A stretch of 5,220 nt of DNA from an uncultured Pseudobdellovibrionaceae bacterium (GTDB lineage: Bacteria; Bdellovibrionota; Bdellovibrionia; Bdellovibrionales; Bdellovibrionaceae). The notes beneath the pieces were generated by a model. The model had not been told where the DNA came from. It saw only the letters and a program-made list of their open reading frames with translations, and did not search any database. The DNA lies in contig CALCCV010000237.1 of NCBI GenBank assembly GCA_937900305.1, positions 1-5,220 of the forward strand, in the 5' to 3' direction. The translations under genes were made by a program, and so were the position numbers. Shown here one piece after another: positions 5,190 through 5,220 of this stretch (the stretch's first letter is position 1; the number at the start of each line of letters is the position of its first letter).

Positions 5190-5220
5190 TTGTCTACCAA
5201 TCCATTTCTAGAACAAGATG
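5190..5220 (+). CDS. Start of a partial gene (TTG start)
   Basis: AGGAGG at 5179-5184 is followed by GGGCA and a TTG at 5190-5192, then ten codons to the window end reading MSTNPFLEQD. The excellent ribosome site and the hydrophilic MSTNPF opening, common in cytosolic proteins, support a real start. The reading is too short to name a product. It is cut off at its 3' side by the window edge and lies 78 bases after the exported-protein gene, so it may be co-transcribed with it. Confidence 0.55.
   Translation, partial: MSTNPFLEQD

Noticed and set aside
1..5220. CRISPR arrays, transposon ends, tRNA or rRNA genes
   Set aside because: No regularly spaced repeats, no long inverted repeats flanking a transposase, and no tRNA-like or rRNA-like segments were seen.

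Overview
The window looks like a chromosomal stretch of a Gram-negative bacterium with moderate GC. The evidence is a signal-peptide-bearing outer-membrane barrel protein ending in phenylalanine, several small exported proteins, and strong AGGAGG-type ribosome binding sites that also serve TTG starts. A Bdellovibrionota or other former deltaproteobacterial lineage would fit this mix, but that is an inference from style, not from a marker gene.

Layout: bases 1-304 hold no supportable gene. A 442-codon cysteine-rich protein of unknown function follows (312-1640, +). It has no export signal although its composition suggests an exported protein. Its stop overlaps an ATG with an excellent Shine-Dalgarno sequence, which opens a short reading frame that appears broken by a one-base slip in a T run (1637-1959, +). 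Antisense to the end of that, and continuing to 2292, is a clearly recognisable but frameshifted and truncated response-regulator receiver domain (1946-2292, -). A 13-bp tandem duplication and two perfect palindromes lie between this remnant and the next gene.

The central part has two intact convergent genes whose 3' ends overlap by 9 bp: a predicted 8-stranded outer-membrane beta-barrel protein (2396-3076, +) and a conserved hypothetical cytosolic protein (3068-3685, -).

The right part holds two small predicted exported proteins (4009-4266 and 4689-5111, both +). They are separated by about 420 bases that contain a decayed minus-strand coding remnant with a homopolymer frameshift and a faint resemblance to glutamate racemase. 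A new gene with an AGGAGG site and TTG start enters at 5190 and runs off the end.

No operon with a joint function can be argued. The genes are mostly single transcription units, the envelope is a common theme (one barrel, two or three exported proteins), and the spaces between them hold eroded gene fragments. No CRISPR array, transposase, tRNA or rRNA was seen. The strongest non-trivial observation is repeated gene decay at short indels, two of them in A/T homopolymers, which could be biological or could be sequencing error.
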